A stretch of DNA of 64,000 nt from an uncultured Lachnospiraceae bacterium (GTDB lineage: Bacteria > Bacillota > Clostridia > Lachnospirales > Lachnospiraceae), in NCBI GenBank assembly GCA_910579225.1, contig CAJTTI010000013.1, positions 1 to 64,000 of the forward strand. The letters run 5' to 3'. Below, one piece after another: positions 52,988 to 61,266 of the stretch. Within the stretch, counting starts at the first letter, position 1, and every line of letters begins with the position of its first letter. The notes below the pieces were generated by a model. That model saw only the letters and a program-made list of their open reading frames with translations, made no database searches and was not told where the DNA came from. The translations under genes and the position numbers were made by a program.

Positions 52988-53062
52988 AACAAATCCTCTC
53001 ATTCTTTTTCAAAACTTTACTTCTCAATCTCTTTCCATTCTGAGAATAGGCACAACCTGATA

Positions 53063-53118
53063 CACCCAGTTATGTAAATAGGTACTGCAACGCAGAACAC
53101 CTCTTACATAACCGGGTG
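53063..53118. repeat. Large inverted repeat between tpiA and the lipoprotein gene
   Basis: CACCCAGTTATGTAA (53063-53077) and TTACATAACCGGGTG (53104-53118) pair at 14 of 15 positions, with inner AGGT/ACCT pairing. No T-run follows on the minus strand, so it is not a standard terminator. It could be an mRNA-end or regulator-binding structure. Confidence 0.55.
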
Positions 53119-53150
53119 CCAAAAGTGGTCTCAAATTCCTGTCGCTCTTA

Positions 53151-53900
53151 TTATTTCCAGTTCACAATCTTGCCGAAATCTGGTTTTAAAGCAGCGCCTC
53201 CTACCAGACCGCCGTCAATATCCGGCTGTGCAAACAGTTCAGGAGCCGTAGCCGCATTAACAGATCCGCCATACTGAATGCGGATTTTCTCTGCCGTAGC
53301 TGCATCATAGATCTCTGCAATACACTCGCGGATGCCCTTGCAGACTTCCTGTGCCTGCTCTGTGGTAGCCGTCTTGCCGGTTCCGATGGCCCAGATCGGC
53401 TCGTATGCAATCACAGCTGTAGCAGCCTGTTCTGCCGTCACACCCAGGAAACCAACCTTTACCTGCTGACGAATGAAATCCATCGTCACACCCTGCTCTC
53501 TCTGCGTTAACGTCTCGCCGCAGCACATGATCGGAGTAATGCCATGCTCAAATGCCTTCAGCATCTTCTTGTTGACTGTCTCACTGGTTTCTGCAAAGTA
53601 TTCTCTTCTCTCAGAATGTCCGAGAACTACATATTTCACACCTGCATCAGTCAGCATAGCCGGAGAAATCTCGCCTGTATATGCACCTTTCTCCTCAAAA
53701 TACATATTTTCAGCACCAATTGCGATATTGGAACCTTTTGCAGCTTCCATAGCCGGAATAATGTCAATGGCCGGAACGCAGAACACTACATCTGCGTCGT
53801 CTGTAGCTACCAGCGGTTTCAAAGTGTTAATCAGCTCCACTGCCTCCGTAGGCGTCATGTTCATCTTCCAGTTACCAGCAATAATTTTTCTTCTTGCCAT
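53151..53900 (-). CDS. tpiA: Triosephosphate isomerase
   Basis: A 249-residue TIM barrel. RRKIIAGNWKMNMT holds the catalytic Lys, VVLGHSERREYF the electrophilic His, VIAYEPIWAIGTGKTAT the catalytic Glu and the mobile loop, and IQYGGSVN the phosphate site. It interconverts dihydroxyacetone phosphate and glyceraldehyde 3-phosphate. ATG 53900 is reached from AAGGAG upstream; the ATG-like start at 53918 would place the site inside the gene. It follows pgk. Confidence 0.96.
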   Translation of the reverse strand: MARRKIIAGNWKMNMTPTEAVELINTLKPLVATDDADVVFCVPAIDIIPAMEAAKGSNIAIGAENMYFEEKGAYTGEISPAMLTDAGVKYVVLGHSERREYFAETSETVNKKMLKAFEHGITPIMCCGETLTQREQGVTMDFIRQQVKVGFLGVTAEQAATAVIAYEPIWAIGTGKTATTEQAQEVCKGIRECIAEIYDAATAEKIRIQYGGSVNAATAPELFAQPDIDGGLVGGAALKPDFGKIVNWK

Positions 53901-54002
53901 TTTACCTGTCTCCTTCACTATCTATCATTCATTGCGAAACTTTCCCAGTTCATCTCACGAGTCGGAAAGTATCAAATCATCTCGCCTGTGTCTTGGTGAT
54001 TC

Positions 54003-55208
54003 TTATTTGTCATTTGCTGCCGCAACACCCGGAAGCTCTTTGCCCTCCAGAAATTCCAGAGACGCGCCTCCTCCTGTGGAGATATGGCTCATCTTGTCGC
54101 CAAATCCAAGAGTATTCACTGCTGCTGCGGAATCGCCGCCGCCAATGATCGTAGTTGCATCTGTATCTGCCAGAGATTTTGCCACTGCAATGGTGCCCTT
54201 CGCCAGAATCGGATTCTCAAATACACCCATGGGACCATTCCATACAACTGTCTTGGCAGATTTCACAGCCTCCGCATACAGCTCTGCAGTCTTGGGTCCG
54301 ATGTCCAGTCCCATCTTGTCTGCAGGAATCGCATTGCTGTCCACTACTTCCACCGGAATCTCTGCATCAATCGGATTCGGGAATGCAGATGCAATGGTCG
54401 TATCCACCGGAAGCATCATGGTCTTTCCAAGACTTTTTGCTTTCTCAAGCATTTCTTTGCAGTAATCAAGCTTTGTATCATCCACAAGAGATGTACCTAC
54501 TTCACAGCCCTGTGCTTTTAAGAAGGTATATGCCATACCGCCACCGATGATCAGGGTATCGCATTTCTCAAGAAGATTGGAAATCACGTTCAGCTTGTCC
54601 GCAACCTTTGCACCGCCAAGAATCGCCACAAAAGGACGAACCGGATTGTTGACCGCATTGCCCAGGAAGTCGATCTCTTTCTGCATCAGATATCCCACAG
54701 CTGCCGTCTTCACATATTCTGTAACACCCACATTGGAGCAGTGTGCTCTGTGAGCAGTTCCAAACGCATCATTGACAAATACATCCGCCAGAGAAGCCAG
54801 CTCTTTGGAGAATGCTTCTCCGTTCTTGGTCTCTTCTGCACGATAACGGGTGTTCTCAAGAAGAATCACATCGCCGTCTTTCATCGCTTCCACAGCTGCT
54901 TTCGCATTAGGACCCACAACTTCCGGATCTGCCGCAAACTTCACTTCCTGTCCCAGAAGCTCAGACAGCCGCACAGCCACCGGCGCCAGAGACAGTTCCG
55001 GCTTCGGCTCTCCTTTCGGTTTGCCCAGATGGGAGCAGAGAATCACTTTGCCGCCGTCGGCAATCAGTTTCTTAATTGTCGGAAGGGCCGCTACCAGACG
55101 GTTCTCATCCGTGATCTTTCCCTCTTTCAGAGGTACATTAAAATCACAGCGGACCAGAGTACGCAGTCCCTTTACATTGATATCATCAACAGATTTCTTA
55201 TTTAACAT
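54003..55208 (-). CDS. pgk: Phosphoglycerate kinase
   Basis: A 401-residue two-domain kinase. RTLVRCDFNVPLKEGKITD and ILCSHLGKPKGE form the substrate basic patch; GGAKVADKLNVISNLL and GGGDSAAAV are nucleotide-binding segments. It makes ATP from 1,3-bisphosphoglycerate. The ATG at 55208 has AAAGGAG eight bases upstream. The longer frame from 55253 lacks one. It lies 217 bases after gap, with a terminator and a second hairpin in between, so the two genes are probably expressed at different levels. Confidence 0.97.
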   Translation of the reverse strand: MLNKKSVDDINVKGLRTLVRCDFNVPLKEGKITDENRLVAALPTIKKLIADGGKVILCSHLGKPKGEPKPELSLAPVAVRLSELLGQEVKFAADPEVVGPNAKAAVEAMKDGDVILLENTRYRAEETKNGEAFSKELASLADVFVNDAFGTAHRAHCSNVGVTEYVKTAAVGYLMQKEIDFLGNAVNNPVRPFVAILGGAKVADKLNVISNLLEKCDTLIIGGGMAYTFLKAQGCEVGTSLVDDTKLDYCKEMLEKAKSLGKTMMLPVDTTIASAFPNPIDAEIPVEVVDSNAIPADKMGLDIGPKTAELYAEAVKSAKTVVWNGPMGVFENPILAKGTIAVAKSLADTDATTIIGGGDSAAAVNTLGFGDKMSHISTGGGASLEFLEGKELPGVAAANDK

Positions 55209-55269
55209 GGATACAAGCTCCTTTCGATTATCATCAGACAGGAAGGTATACACTTTCCCGCCTGCCGCG

Positions 55270-55316
55270 CGACCCGTATTGCTGCTTCGGCACTATATTG
55301 CCCTTTGCACGGGTCG
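55270..55316 (-). promoter_or_regulatory. Hairpin in the pgk leader
   Basis: CGACCCGT (55270-55277) pairs with ACGGGTCG (55309-55316) around a 31-base loop, between the gap terminator and pgk. I see no good promoter in this stretch, so pgk may depend on read-through of the terminator or on processing. Confidence 0.4.
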
Positions 55317-55328
55317 TACATAAAAGAA

Positions 55329-55359
55329 AAAGGATCCGGCCCTGAAGACCGGACCCTTT
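55329..55359 (-). terminator. Terminator after gap
   Basis: AAAGGGTCCGG and CCGGATCCTTT on the minus strand pair with one mismatch and a 9-base loop, followed by TTTCTTTTA. It lies 67 bases after the gap stop and before pgk. Confidence 0.8.
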
Positions 55360-55425
55360 GAGGTCTTAAATATATGCGCCTGTGCGCTCAGACACCTTTG
55401 CTGTCTTTTGCACAGCTCTACAAAA

Positions 55426-56439
55426 TTATGCGAGCTCAGCGAAATATTTGATGGTGCGAACCATCTGAGACACATAAGAGTTCTCATTGTCATACCAGGA
55501 AACAACTTCTACCTGAGTCTTTCCATCCGGAAGCGGAGATACCATGGTCTGCGTTGCATCAAACAGAGAACCATATCTCATACCAACGATATCGCTGGAT
55601 ACGATCTCATCTTCTGTATATCCGTAAGACTCCGTGGTAGCTGCTTTCATTGCTGCATTGATCTCTTCTTTGGTCACTGCTTTATTCACAACTGCAAATA
55701 ACAGAGTGGTGGAACCAGTCGGGGTCGGAACACGCTGTGCAGCGCCGATAAGCTTGCCGTTCAGCTCCGGAATTACAAGGCCGATTGCCTTTGCAGCACC
55801 AGTGCTGTTGGGAACGATGTTGATTGCTGCCGCGCGGCTTCTTCTCAGATCGCCTTTTCTCTGCGGTCCGTCAAGAACCATCTGATCACCAGTATATGCA
55901 TGAATGGTACACATGATACCGGACTCAATCGGAGCCAGGTCATTCAGAGCCTTCGCCATCGGAGCCAGGCAGTTAGTGGTACAGGATGCTGCAGAAATAA
56001 CAGTATCCTCTTTGGTCAAAGTCTCATGGTTTACATTATAAACGATCGTAGGCAGGTCATTGCCGGCCGGAGCGGAGATAACAACTTTCTTAGCGCCTGC
56101 AGTAATATGTGCGGAAGCTTTCTCTTTGGAGGTGTAGAATCCGGTACACTCCAGAACTACGTCTACCCCGATCTCTCCCCACGGAAGCTCCGTTGCGTTT
56201 GCTTTCGCATAAATCTTGATTTCTTTTCCATCAACAACGATGGAATCATCTGTTGCGGATACAGAATCAGCCTTCTCATATTTACCCTGAGAAGAGTCAT
56301 ACTTTAACAAGTGTGCCAGCATTTTCGGAGAAGTCAGGTCGTTGATTGCGACAACCTCATAACCTTCTGCACCAAACATCTGTCTGAATGCAAGACGACC
56401 AATCCGTCCGAAACCATTGATTGCTACTTTTACTGCCAT
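55426..56439 (-). CDS. gap: Glyceraldehyde-3-phosphate dehydrogenase
   Basis: A 337-residue enzyme. KVAINGFGRIGRLAFRQ is the NAD-binding start, SAASCTTNCLAP holds the catalytic Cys, and the C-terminal SWYDNENSYVSQMVRT is typical. It oxidises glyceraldehyde 3-phosphate with NAD. AGGAGG precedes the ATG. It is the first gene of the minus-strand glycolytic run and has its own strong promoter and terminator. Confidence 0.97.
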   Translation of the reverse strand: MAVKVAINGFGRIGRLAFRQMFGAEGYEVVAINDLTSPKMLAHLLKYDSSQGKYEKADSVSATDDSIVVDGKEIKIYAKANATELPWGEIGVDVVLECTGFYTSKEKASAHITAGAKKVVISAPAGNDLPTIVYNVNHETLTKEDTVISAASCTTNCLAPMAKALNDLAPIESGIMCTIHAYTGDQMVLDGPQRKGDLRRSRAAAINIVPNSTGAAKAIGLVIPELNGKLIGAAQRVPTPTGSTTLLFAVVNKAVTKEEINAAMKAATTESYGYTEDEIVSSDIVGMRYGSLFDATQTMVSPLPDGKTQVEVVSWYDNENSYVSQMVRTIKYFAELA

Positions 56440-56525
56440 GTTTCCATTCCTCCTAAAAGTTGAATTTTATATGTTTGTTCTTCCAACTCTTACAAAGTTT
56501 GTTAAAAGAACATCAACCATTACAT

Positions 56526-56554
56526 ATTTTACCTAATTTGTCTCAAAATATCAA
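56526..56554 (-). promoter_or_regulatory. gap promoter in the gap/PHP intergenic region
   Basis: On the minus strand TTGATA (56549-56554), a 17-base spacer and TAAAAT (56526-56531). The leader is about 80 bases and contains GTTCTT/AAGAAC, able to form a hairpin. The 344-bp region (56440-56783) holds this promoter, the gap leader and the GGAGG site for the PHP gene, and no further gene that I can see. Confidence 0.7.
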
Positions 56555-56783
56555 TACCAAATCATATTTTTTTCATTACGCCTGCCCTGTACACAAACCT
56601 TCTGAAACAAAGTATACAAGTTCACATATCACTATTTTAATTTCCTGACTTTTTTCTACATTTTGCCTAAACTCTTCAGAATCTCCGTTCTCAGCCATAT
56701 CCATTTTCATCAGTAATCTTCTTTACATTCTGATTTATATCTTTTATGATAAAAACAGACAGTTTACACAGGAGGACATTTTC

Positions 56784-57590
56784 TTGCATATCATATCTGA
56801 CTATCATGTACATACATCTTTTTCCGGAGACTGCAACATCTCCCCGGAAACCATGATCACCGAAGCGGTTAAAGGCGGAATCCGCCATCTGTGCCTGACC
56901 GACCATATGGATTATGATTACGAAGACGGCGGCGTTTGTTTTGAATTTGATCCACAGGAATATCTTCACCGCCTGCTTCCCATGAAAGAAAAATATGCGG
57001 ATCAGATTGACCTTGCCATCGGAATTGAGCTGGGCCTTCAGCCTTATCTGAGCAAAAAGCATCACAACCTGGTCTTTTCCAACCCTTTTGATTTTGTCAT
57101 AGGCTCCATCCATCTGGTACACAGCCGGGATCCTTATTTCCCTTCTTATTTCGAAGGGAGAGAGGAAAGAGAAGCCTATCTGGAATATTTCCAGTGCGCC
57201 CTTCAGAACCTGCAGGCTTATTCCAATTTTGATACATTCGGTCATCTGGACTATGTAGTCCGCTATGGTCCCAATCGAAATCAACATTATTCCTATGAGA
57301 AATACCAGGATATTCTCGACGAAATTCTGCGGGCTCTGATTAAAAAAGACATCGGGCTGGAAGTCAATACCAGCGGTTACCGCTACGGACTTGGGGACCC
57401 GAACCCCTGCAGAGAGATTATCTGCCGTTACCGTGAGTTAGGCGGCAGGATCATCACTCTAGGTTCCGACGCACATGATCCCGGCTTTCTGGCATACGGC
57501 TTTCATAAAGCTGCAGAACTGCTGCAATCCTGCGGGTTTCATTCTTATTTTATCTTCCACAACAGAAAACCCGAAGAGATCGGACTGTAA
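56784..57590 (+). CDS. PHP-domain phosphatase (HisJ-like)
   Basis: A 268-residue PHP-family protein. ISDYHVHTSFSGD, CLTDHMDYDY, IGIELGLQPY, GSIHLVHSRDP, HLDYVVRYG, EVNTSGYRYG and LGSDAHDPG hold the metal-binding His/Asp/Glu series of histidinol-phosphatase HisJ/YtvP. It may be histidinol-phosphatase or another small phosphoesterase; no his genes are adjacent. The start codon is TTG at 56784, with GGAGG about nine bases upstream. It meets the convergent mnmA three bases later. Confidence 0.88.
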   Translation: MHIISDYHVHTSFSGDCNISPETMITEAVKGGIRHLCLTDHMDYDYEDGGVCFEFDPQEYLHRLLPMKEKYADQIDLAIGIELGLQPYLSKKHHNLVFSNPFDFVIGSIHLVHSRDPYFPSYFEGREEREAYLEYFQCALQNLQAYSNFDTFGHLDYVVRYGPNRNQHYSYEKYQDILDEILRALIKKDIGLEVNTSGYRYGLGDPNPCREIICRYRELGGRIITLGSDAHDPGFLAYGFHKAAELLQSCGFHSYFIFHNRKPEEIGL

Positions 57591-57593
57591 AAA

Positions 57594-58679
57594 CTATCCT
57601 ATATCCGGAAGAATTGTCCCGCCTCCGGCTACATAATCTCCTTCATAGAAGACCACTGCCTGTCCGGGCGTAACTGCCCGGACAGGTTCGTCAAAGATAC
57701 ATTCCACCCTGTCTTCTCCTGCTTTACGTACAGTACACATAGCACCTTCATGAGCGTACCGGATTTTCGCCAGAAAACGGGCTTCTGCTTCCGGTTCTTC
57801 CACTCCCATCCAGTTCAGCCTGTCCGCACGCAGACGCCGGCTGAATACGTCTGAGGGTTCTCCGATGATGACCTCTCTGGTCTCTGGGCGAATCGCCTTC
57901 ACCACCACAGGCCTTCCCATAGAAAGCCCTAGTCCTTTGCGCTGTCCCACTGTATAATGGATAATTCCTTTGTGTTTTCCAATCACGGTTCCGTCCGTCC
58001 ATACAAAATTTCCTTCCGGAACCTTCACCCTGGCATGCTCTTCTATAAACCGGGCGTAATCTTTGTCCGGTACAAAGCAAATCTCCTGACTGTCTGGCTT
58101 ATGCGCCACCATAAGTCCCAGTTCTTCTGCCATACTGCGAATCTGATTTTTTGCATAGACCCCCACCGGCATCAGTGTATGGGAAAGCTGATCCTGAGTC
58201 AGATTATAGAGTGCATATGTCTGGTCCTTCGCCAAGGTGACCGATCTTTTTACCGCATAGCGTCCGTTCGGAAGCTGTCCTACCTGTGCATAATGTCCCG
58301 TGGCAATATAGTCTGCTCCGATCTCCCTGCTCCGTTTCAAAAGGGACTCCCATTTCACGTACCGGTTGCAGGCAATACAAGGATTGGGTGTTCGTCCATG
58401 CAAATACTCGTCCATAAAATAGTCAATGACTTTTTCCTGAAAATCTTTCTTAAAATTCATGACATAATATGGAATCTGAAGTTTTTCTGCCACCCGTCTG
58501 GCATCCTCCACTGCGCTCAGACCGCAGCACCCGCCGTTTTCTTCCACCTGCTCAGGGTCTTCATCCTGCCAGATCTGCATAGTAACGCCGATCACTTCGT
58601 ATCCCTGTTCTTTTAAAAGCCATGCTGCCACGGAAGAATCCACTCCTCCGGACATACCAATGACGACTCTCTTCCCCAT
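57594..58679 (-). CDS. mnmA: tRNA-specific 2-thiouridylase
   Basis: A 361-residue enzyme that puts sulfur at C2 of the wobble uridine in tRNA for Lys, Glu and Gln. VVIGMSGGVDSSVAAWLL is the PP-loop, GRTPNPCIACNRYVKW has the first catalytic Cys and DSQEICFVPD the second. The gene follows iscU by two bases, so the cysteine desulfurase of the same operon can supply the sulfur. Confidence 0.96.
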   Translation of the reverse strand: MGKRVVIGMSGGVDSSVAAWLLKEQGYEVIGVTMQIWQDEDPEQVEENGGCCGLSAVEDARRVAEKLQIPYYVMNFKKDFQEKVIDYFMDEYLHGRTPNPCIACNRYVKWESLLKRSREIGADYIATGHYAQVGQLPNGRYAVKRSVTLAKDQTYALYNLTQDQLSHTLMPVGVYAKNQIRSMAEELGLMVAHKPDSQEICFVPDKDYARFIEEHARVKVPEGNFVWTDGTVIGKHKGIIHYTVGQRKGLGLSMGRPVVVKAIRPETREVIIGEPSDVFSRRLRADRLNWMGVEEPEAEARFLAKIRYAHEGAMCTVRKAGEDRVECIFDEPVRAVTPGQAVVFYEGDYVAGGGTILPDIG

Positions 58680-58681
58680 GC

Positions 58682-59125
58682 TTAATACTCTTCGCCTTCC
58701 TCTTCTTCACCTTCATGAATATCTGACTTCGGTTTTTCCAGGCCTTCGATTTTGATGTCGTGTTTCTCTGCGTAATCCCAGAGCGCAGCATGGATGGCTT
58801 CTTCTGCCAGAAGAGAACAGTGTACTTTGACGGGAGGAAGTCCGTCTAGGGCTTCCATCACCGCTTTATTAGTCACCTGCAAAGCCTCATAAATAGTTTT
58901 CCCCTTTACAAGTTCTGTAGCCATACTGCTGGTTGCCACCGCTGCACCGCAGCCGAAGGTCTTGAATTTTACATCGCGAATAACCTGGTTATCATCAATA
59001 TCCAGGTAGATTCTCATAATATCGCCGCACTTTGCATTGCCGACAGTTCCAATGCCGCTGGCATCTTCGATCTCACCTACGTTCCTCGGGTTCTGGAAAT
59101 GATCCATTACTTTATCACTATACAT
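58682..59125 (-). CDS. iscU: Iron-sulfur cluster scaffold (IscU/NifU-like)
   Basis: A 147-residue scaffold with the three cluster ligands in GNAKCGD, KTFGCGAAVA and VKVHCSLLAEEAI. It ends with an acidic tail (about 135-147). It receives sulfur from the desulfurase and iron to build clusters. It lies 133 bases after iscS, a gap in which I see no signal, and directly before mnmA. Confidence 0.95.
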   Translation of the reverse strand: MYSDKVMDHFQNPRNVGEIEDASGIGTVGNAKCGDIMRIYLDIDDNQVIRDVKFKTFGCGAAVATSSMATELVKGKTIYEALQVTNKAVMEALDGLPPVKVHCSLLAEEAIHAALWDYAEKHDIKIEGLEKPKSDIHEGEEEEGEEY

Positions 59126-59258
59126 TTGTTTTCCTCTTTTCTATTTAATATCAATCTATAAAGTATTCTTCATTTACTGCAAGAATTCAATGCCCCGGCG
59201 CAAAAACAAAAAGGACAAAGCTGCCATGTTCTGCACATCCACCGGAGACTCACATGCA

Positions 59259-60455
59259 TCAGGACTGTCTGCGCATGAAGTCTTCATACAGCGGAGACAT
59301 ATTGCGGAGCTTCTCTACAATCTTCTTGATGGACTCCACCACATAATCCAGTTCTTCTCTGGTGGTCTCTTCGCTCAGAGTCAGACGGAGAGAACCATGA
59401 GCGATCTCATGGGGCAGTCCAATGGCAAGAAGGACATGGGACGGATCCAGAGAACCCGATGTACATGCTGAACCGCTGGAGCCGCAGATGCCATCCATAT
59501 CCAGCATAATCAAAAGCGATTCTCCTTCGATAAACTGAAAGCTGAAATTCACGTTATTGGGCAACCGGTTCGTCCGATGTCCGTTCAGTCTCGTGTAAGG
59601 AATCTCTCTCAATACCCGGTCAATCAGATAGTCTCTCAGTTCCCTTTCCCGTGCAGTCCTTTTGTCCATAGTCTCCACAGCACGTTTTACTGCCGCCCCA
59701 TATCCCACAATACCTGGCACATTCTCTGTTCCTGCCCGGCGTTTCCGTTCCTGCGCCCCTCCATGAATAAAGCTTCTGATCTTGACCCCTTTACGGATAT
59801 AGAGGAATCCGATGCCCTTCGGTCCGTTCAGTTTGTGTGCACTGGAGCTCAACATATCGATATGCATTTCGTCCACATTTATAGGCAGCTGTCCGAAAGC
59901 CTGGACTGCATCTGTGTGGAAGAGAATCCCATGTTCCTTTGCGATCTCACCAATTTCCTTCACTGGCTGAATGGTACCGATCTCGTTATTTGCAAACATG
60001 ATGCTGATCAGAATCGTCGTGGGACGAATCGCCTTCTTGAGTTCTTCCAGCTTCACCGTACCATTCTCATCCACATCCAGATAAGTTACCTCGTATCCCT
60101 GTTTTGTAAGCCAGTCTCCAGTATGAAGCACTGCATGATGCTCTATTTTGGATGTAATAATATGATTTCCCTTTGCATGATATGCCTCTGCCGCCGCTTT
60201 CAGAGCCCAGTTGTCCGACTCGCTTCCACCGGCAGTAAAATAGATCTCTTCCGTATTCGCCCCCAGAGATCTGGCAATCCTCTCTCTTGCACCTGTAATC
60301 GCTTCTCTGCTTTTCTGTGAAAACTCATACACGCTGGAGGGATTCCCATACAATTCCGTAAAATACGGAAGCATCGCCTCCACCACCTCCGGCGCTGTCT
60401 TCGTAGTCGCTGCGTTGTCCAGATAGATTAATCTCTTCTCTTCACCCATTTCCAT
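59259..60455 (-). CDS. iscS: Cysteine desulfurase (NifS/IscS)
   Basis: A 398-residue PLP enzyme. YLDNAATTKTAPEV at the start, SSAHKLNGPKGIGFLYIRKG with the PLP lysine, and the sulfur-carrying Cys loop in GSSGSACTSGSLDPSHVL are present. It makes persulfide from cysteine for IscU and MnmA. It begins directly after the iscR stop codon (TGA then ATG), with AAGGAG overlapping the end of iscR; a second ATG six bases on is an alternative. Confidence 0.96.
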   Translation of the reverse strand: MEMGEEKRLIYLDNAATTKTAPEVVEAMLPYFTELYGNPSSVYEFSQKSREAITGARERIARSLGANTEEIYFTAGGSESDNWALKAAAEAYHAKGNHIITSKIEHHAVLHTGDWLTKQGYEVTYLDVDENGTVKLEELKKAIRPTTILISIMFANNEIGTIQPVKEIGEIAKEHGILFHTDAVQAFGQLPINVDEMHIDMLSSSAHKLNGPKGIGFLYIRKGVKIRSFIHGGAQERKRRAGTENVPGIVGYGAAVKRAVETMDKRTARERELRDYLIDRVLREIPYTRLNGHRTNRLPNNVNFSFQFIEGESLLIMLDMDGICGSSGSACTSGSLDPSHVLLAIGLPHEIAHGSLRLTLSEETTREELDYVVESIKKIVEKLRNMSPLYEDFMRRQS

Positions 60456-60920
60456 TCACTCCTTTTTCTCACAACACGAACCAGGTATCCTGTTTTTTTC
60501 CGCCACTTCCCTGCTTTCTTTTACCAGTTCGCTGATCTTTATCTCATCTACAGTCCGGTTGATACTGTCATTAATCCGTTTCCATACATATTTTGTCACA
60601 CATACATCCGCCCCGCCGCATCCGTTTTCCGCTTCCAGTCCCGGACACTCCACCGGATCCAGACTACCTTCCAGTGCCCGAAGTACATCTCCCACCGAAA
60701 TCTCTTCCGGCTTCCTGCTGGGAATATAACCGCCGCCCGCTCCCCGCACGCTGCCCACAAGCCCGGCCCGCTTCAGCTTTGCAATCAGCTGTTCCAGATA
60801 GCTTTCCGATATGCTCTGTCTTGCCGCAATACTGGCAATCGACACCGGTTCCTTTTCACTGTGTACCGCCAGGTCTACCATGGCCCGCAAACCATACCTT
60901 CCTTTTGTCGACAATTTCAT
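60456..60920 (-). CDS. iscR: Rrf2-family regulator IscR
   Basis: A 154-residue Rrf2 protein with the N-terminal winged helix (STKGRYGLRAMVDLAVH, SIASIAARQSISESYLEQLIAKLKRAGLV) and three cysteines at about 93, 101 and 107 (CPGLEAENGCGGADVC) that in IscR hold a [2Fe-2S] cluster. It probably represses its own isc operon when clusters are plentiful. A palindrome in the promoter region (61165-61188) is the likely site. Two structured repeats separate this promoter from the gene. Confidence 0.93.
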   Translation of the reverse strand: MKLSTKGRYGLRAMVDLAVHSEKEPVSIASIAARQSISESYLEQLIAKLKRAGLVGSVRGAGGGYIPSRKPEEISVGDVLRALEGSLDPVECPGLEAENGCGGADVCVTKYVWKRINDSINRTVDEIKISELVKESREVAEKNRIPGSCCEKKE

Positions 60921-60936
60921 TCTGCACTCCTATCAG

Positions 60937-61036
60937 AGTTCCGCATCTGTCCCTCTCAACCCCCTTATTCTGGAAGCATTTCTGGCCGCTTTTGCGTCCT
61001 GAAATCCTTCCGGGCTTCGTTCGGGCAGATGCTGTT
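60937..61036 (-). repeat. Structured intergenic repeat, unit next to iscR
   Basis: A 100-base unit, on the minus strand AACAGCATCTGCCC... to ...GGGACAGATGCGGAACT. Outer arms GCATCTG and CAGATGC pair exactly, a middle stem uses GGAAG/CTTCC, and the tip is CGC, AAAA, GCG. It ends just before the iscR AGGAG. Confidence 0.9.
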
Positions 61037-61040
61037 TCAG

Positions 61041-61140
61041 AGTTCCGCATCTGTCCCTCTCAACCCCCTTATTCTGGAAGCATTTCTGGCCGCTTTTACG
61101 TCCTGAAATCCTTCCGGGCTTCGTTCGGGCAGATGCTGTT
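61041..61140 (-). repeat. Structured intergenic repeat, promoter-proximal unit
   Basis: The second copy in tandem (period 104), differing from the first by one base (CGT in place of CGC at the tip, which keeps pairing as a T-G wobble). It lies between the isc promoter/operator and the first copy. Confidence 0.9.
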
Positions 61141-61164
61141 TTAAAATTTTACTTTATCGTTTTT

Positions 61165-61226
61165 AATTCCGAGTATTTTACTCGGATTTCGTTTTTGATA
61201 ATACCATTTCAGAGAAGTTCTGTCAA
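61165..61226 (-). promoter_or_regulatory. isc promoter with IscR-like operator
   Basis: On the minus strand TTGACA (61221-61226), a 17-base spacer and TATTAT (61198-61203) give a strong promoter. Just downstream, CCGAGTA, three bases, TACTCGG (61169-61185, with A/T flanks) is a perfect palindrome like the type 1 IscR sites. Its place over the early transcribed region suits repression. Confidence 0.8.
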
Positions 61227-61266
61227 GCATCCTCTGTGAATATATTGCAAGAAAAAGAGTTTTTTT

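Noticed and set aside
53003..53150. tRNA gene suggested by the inverted repeat
   Set aside because: The arms form one long stem, with no cloverleaf, no T-loop consensus and no CCA-end pattern. I saw no tRNA or rRNA gene anywhere in the window.
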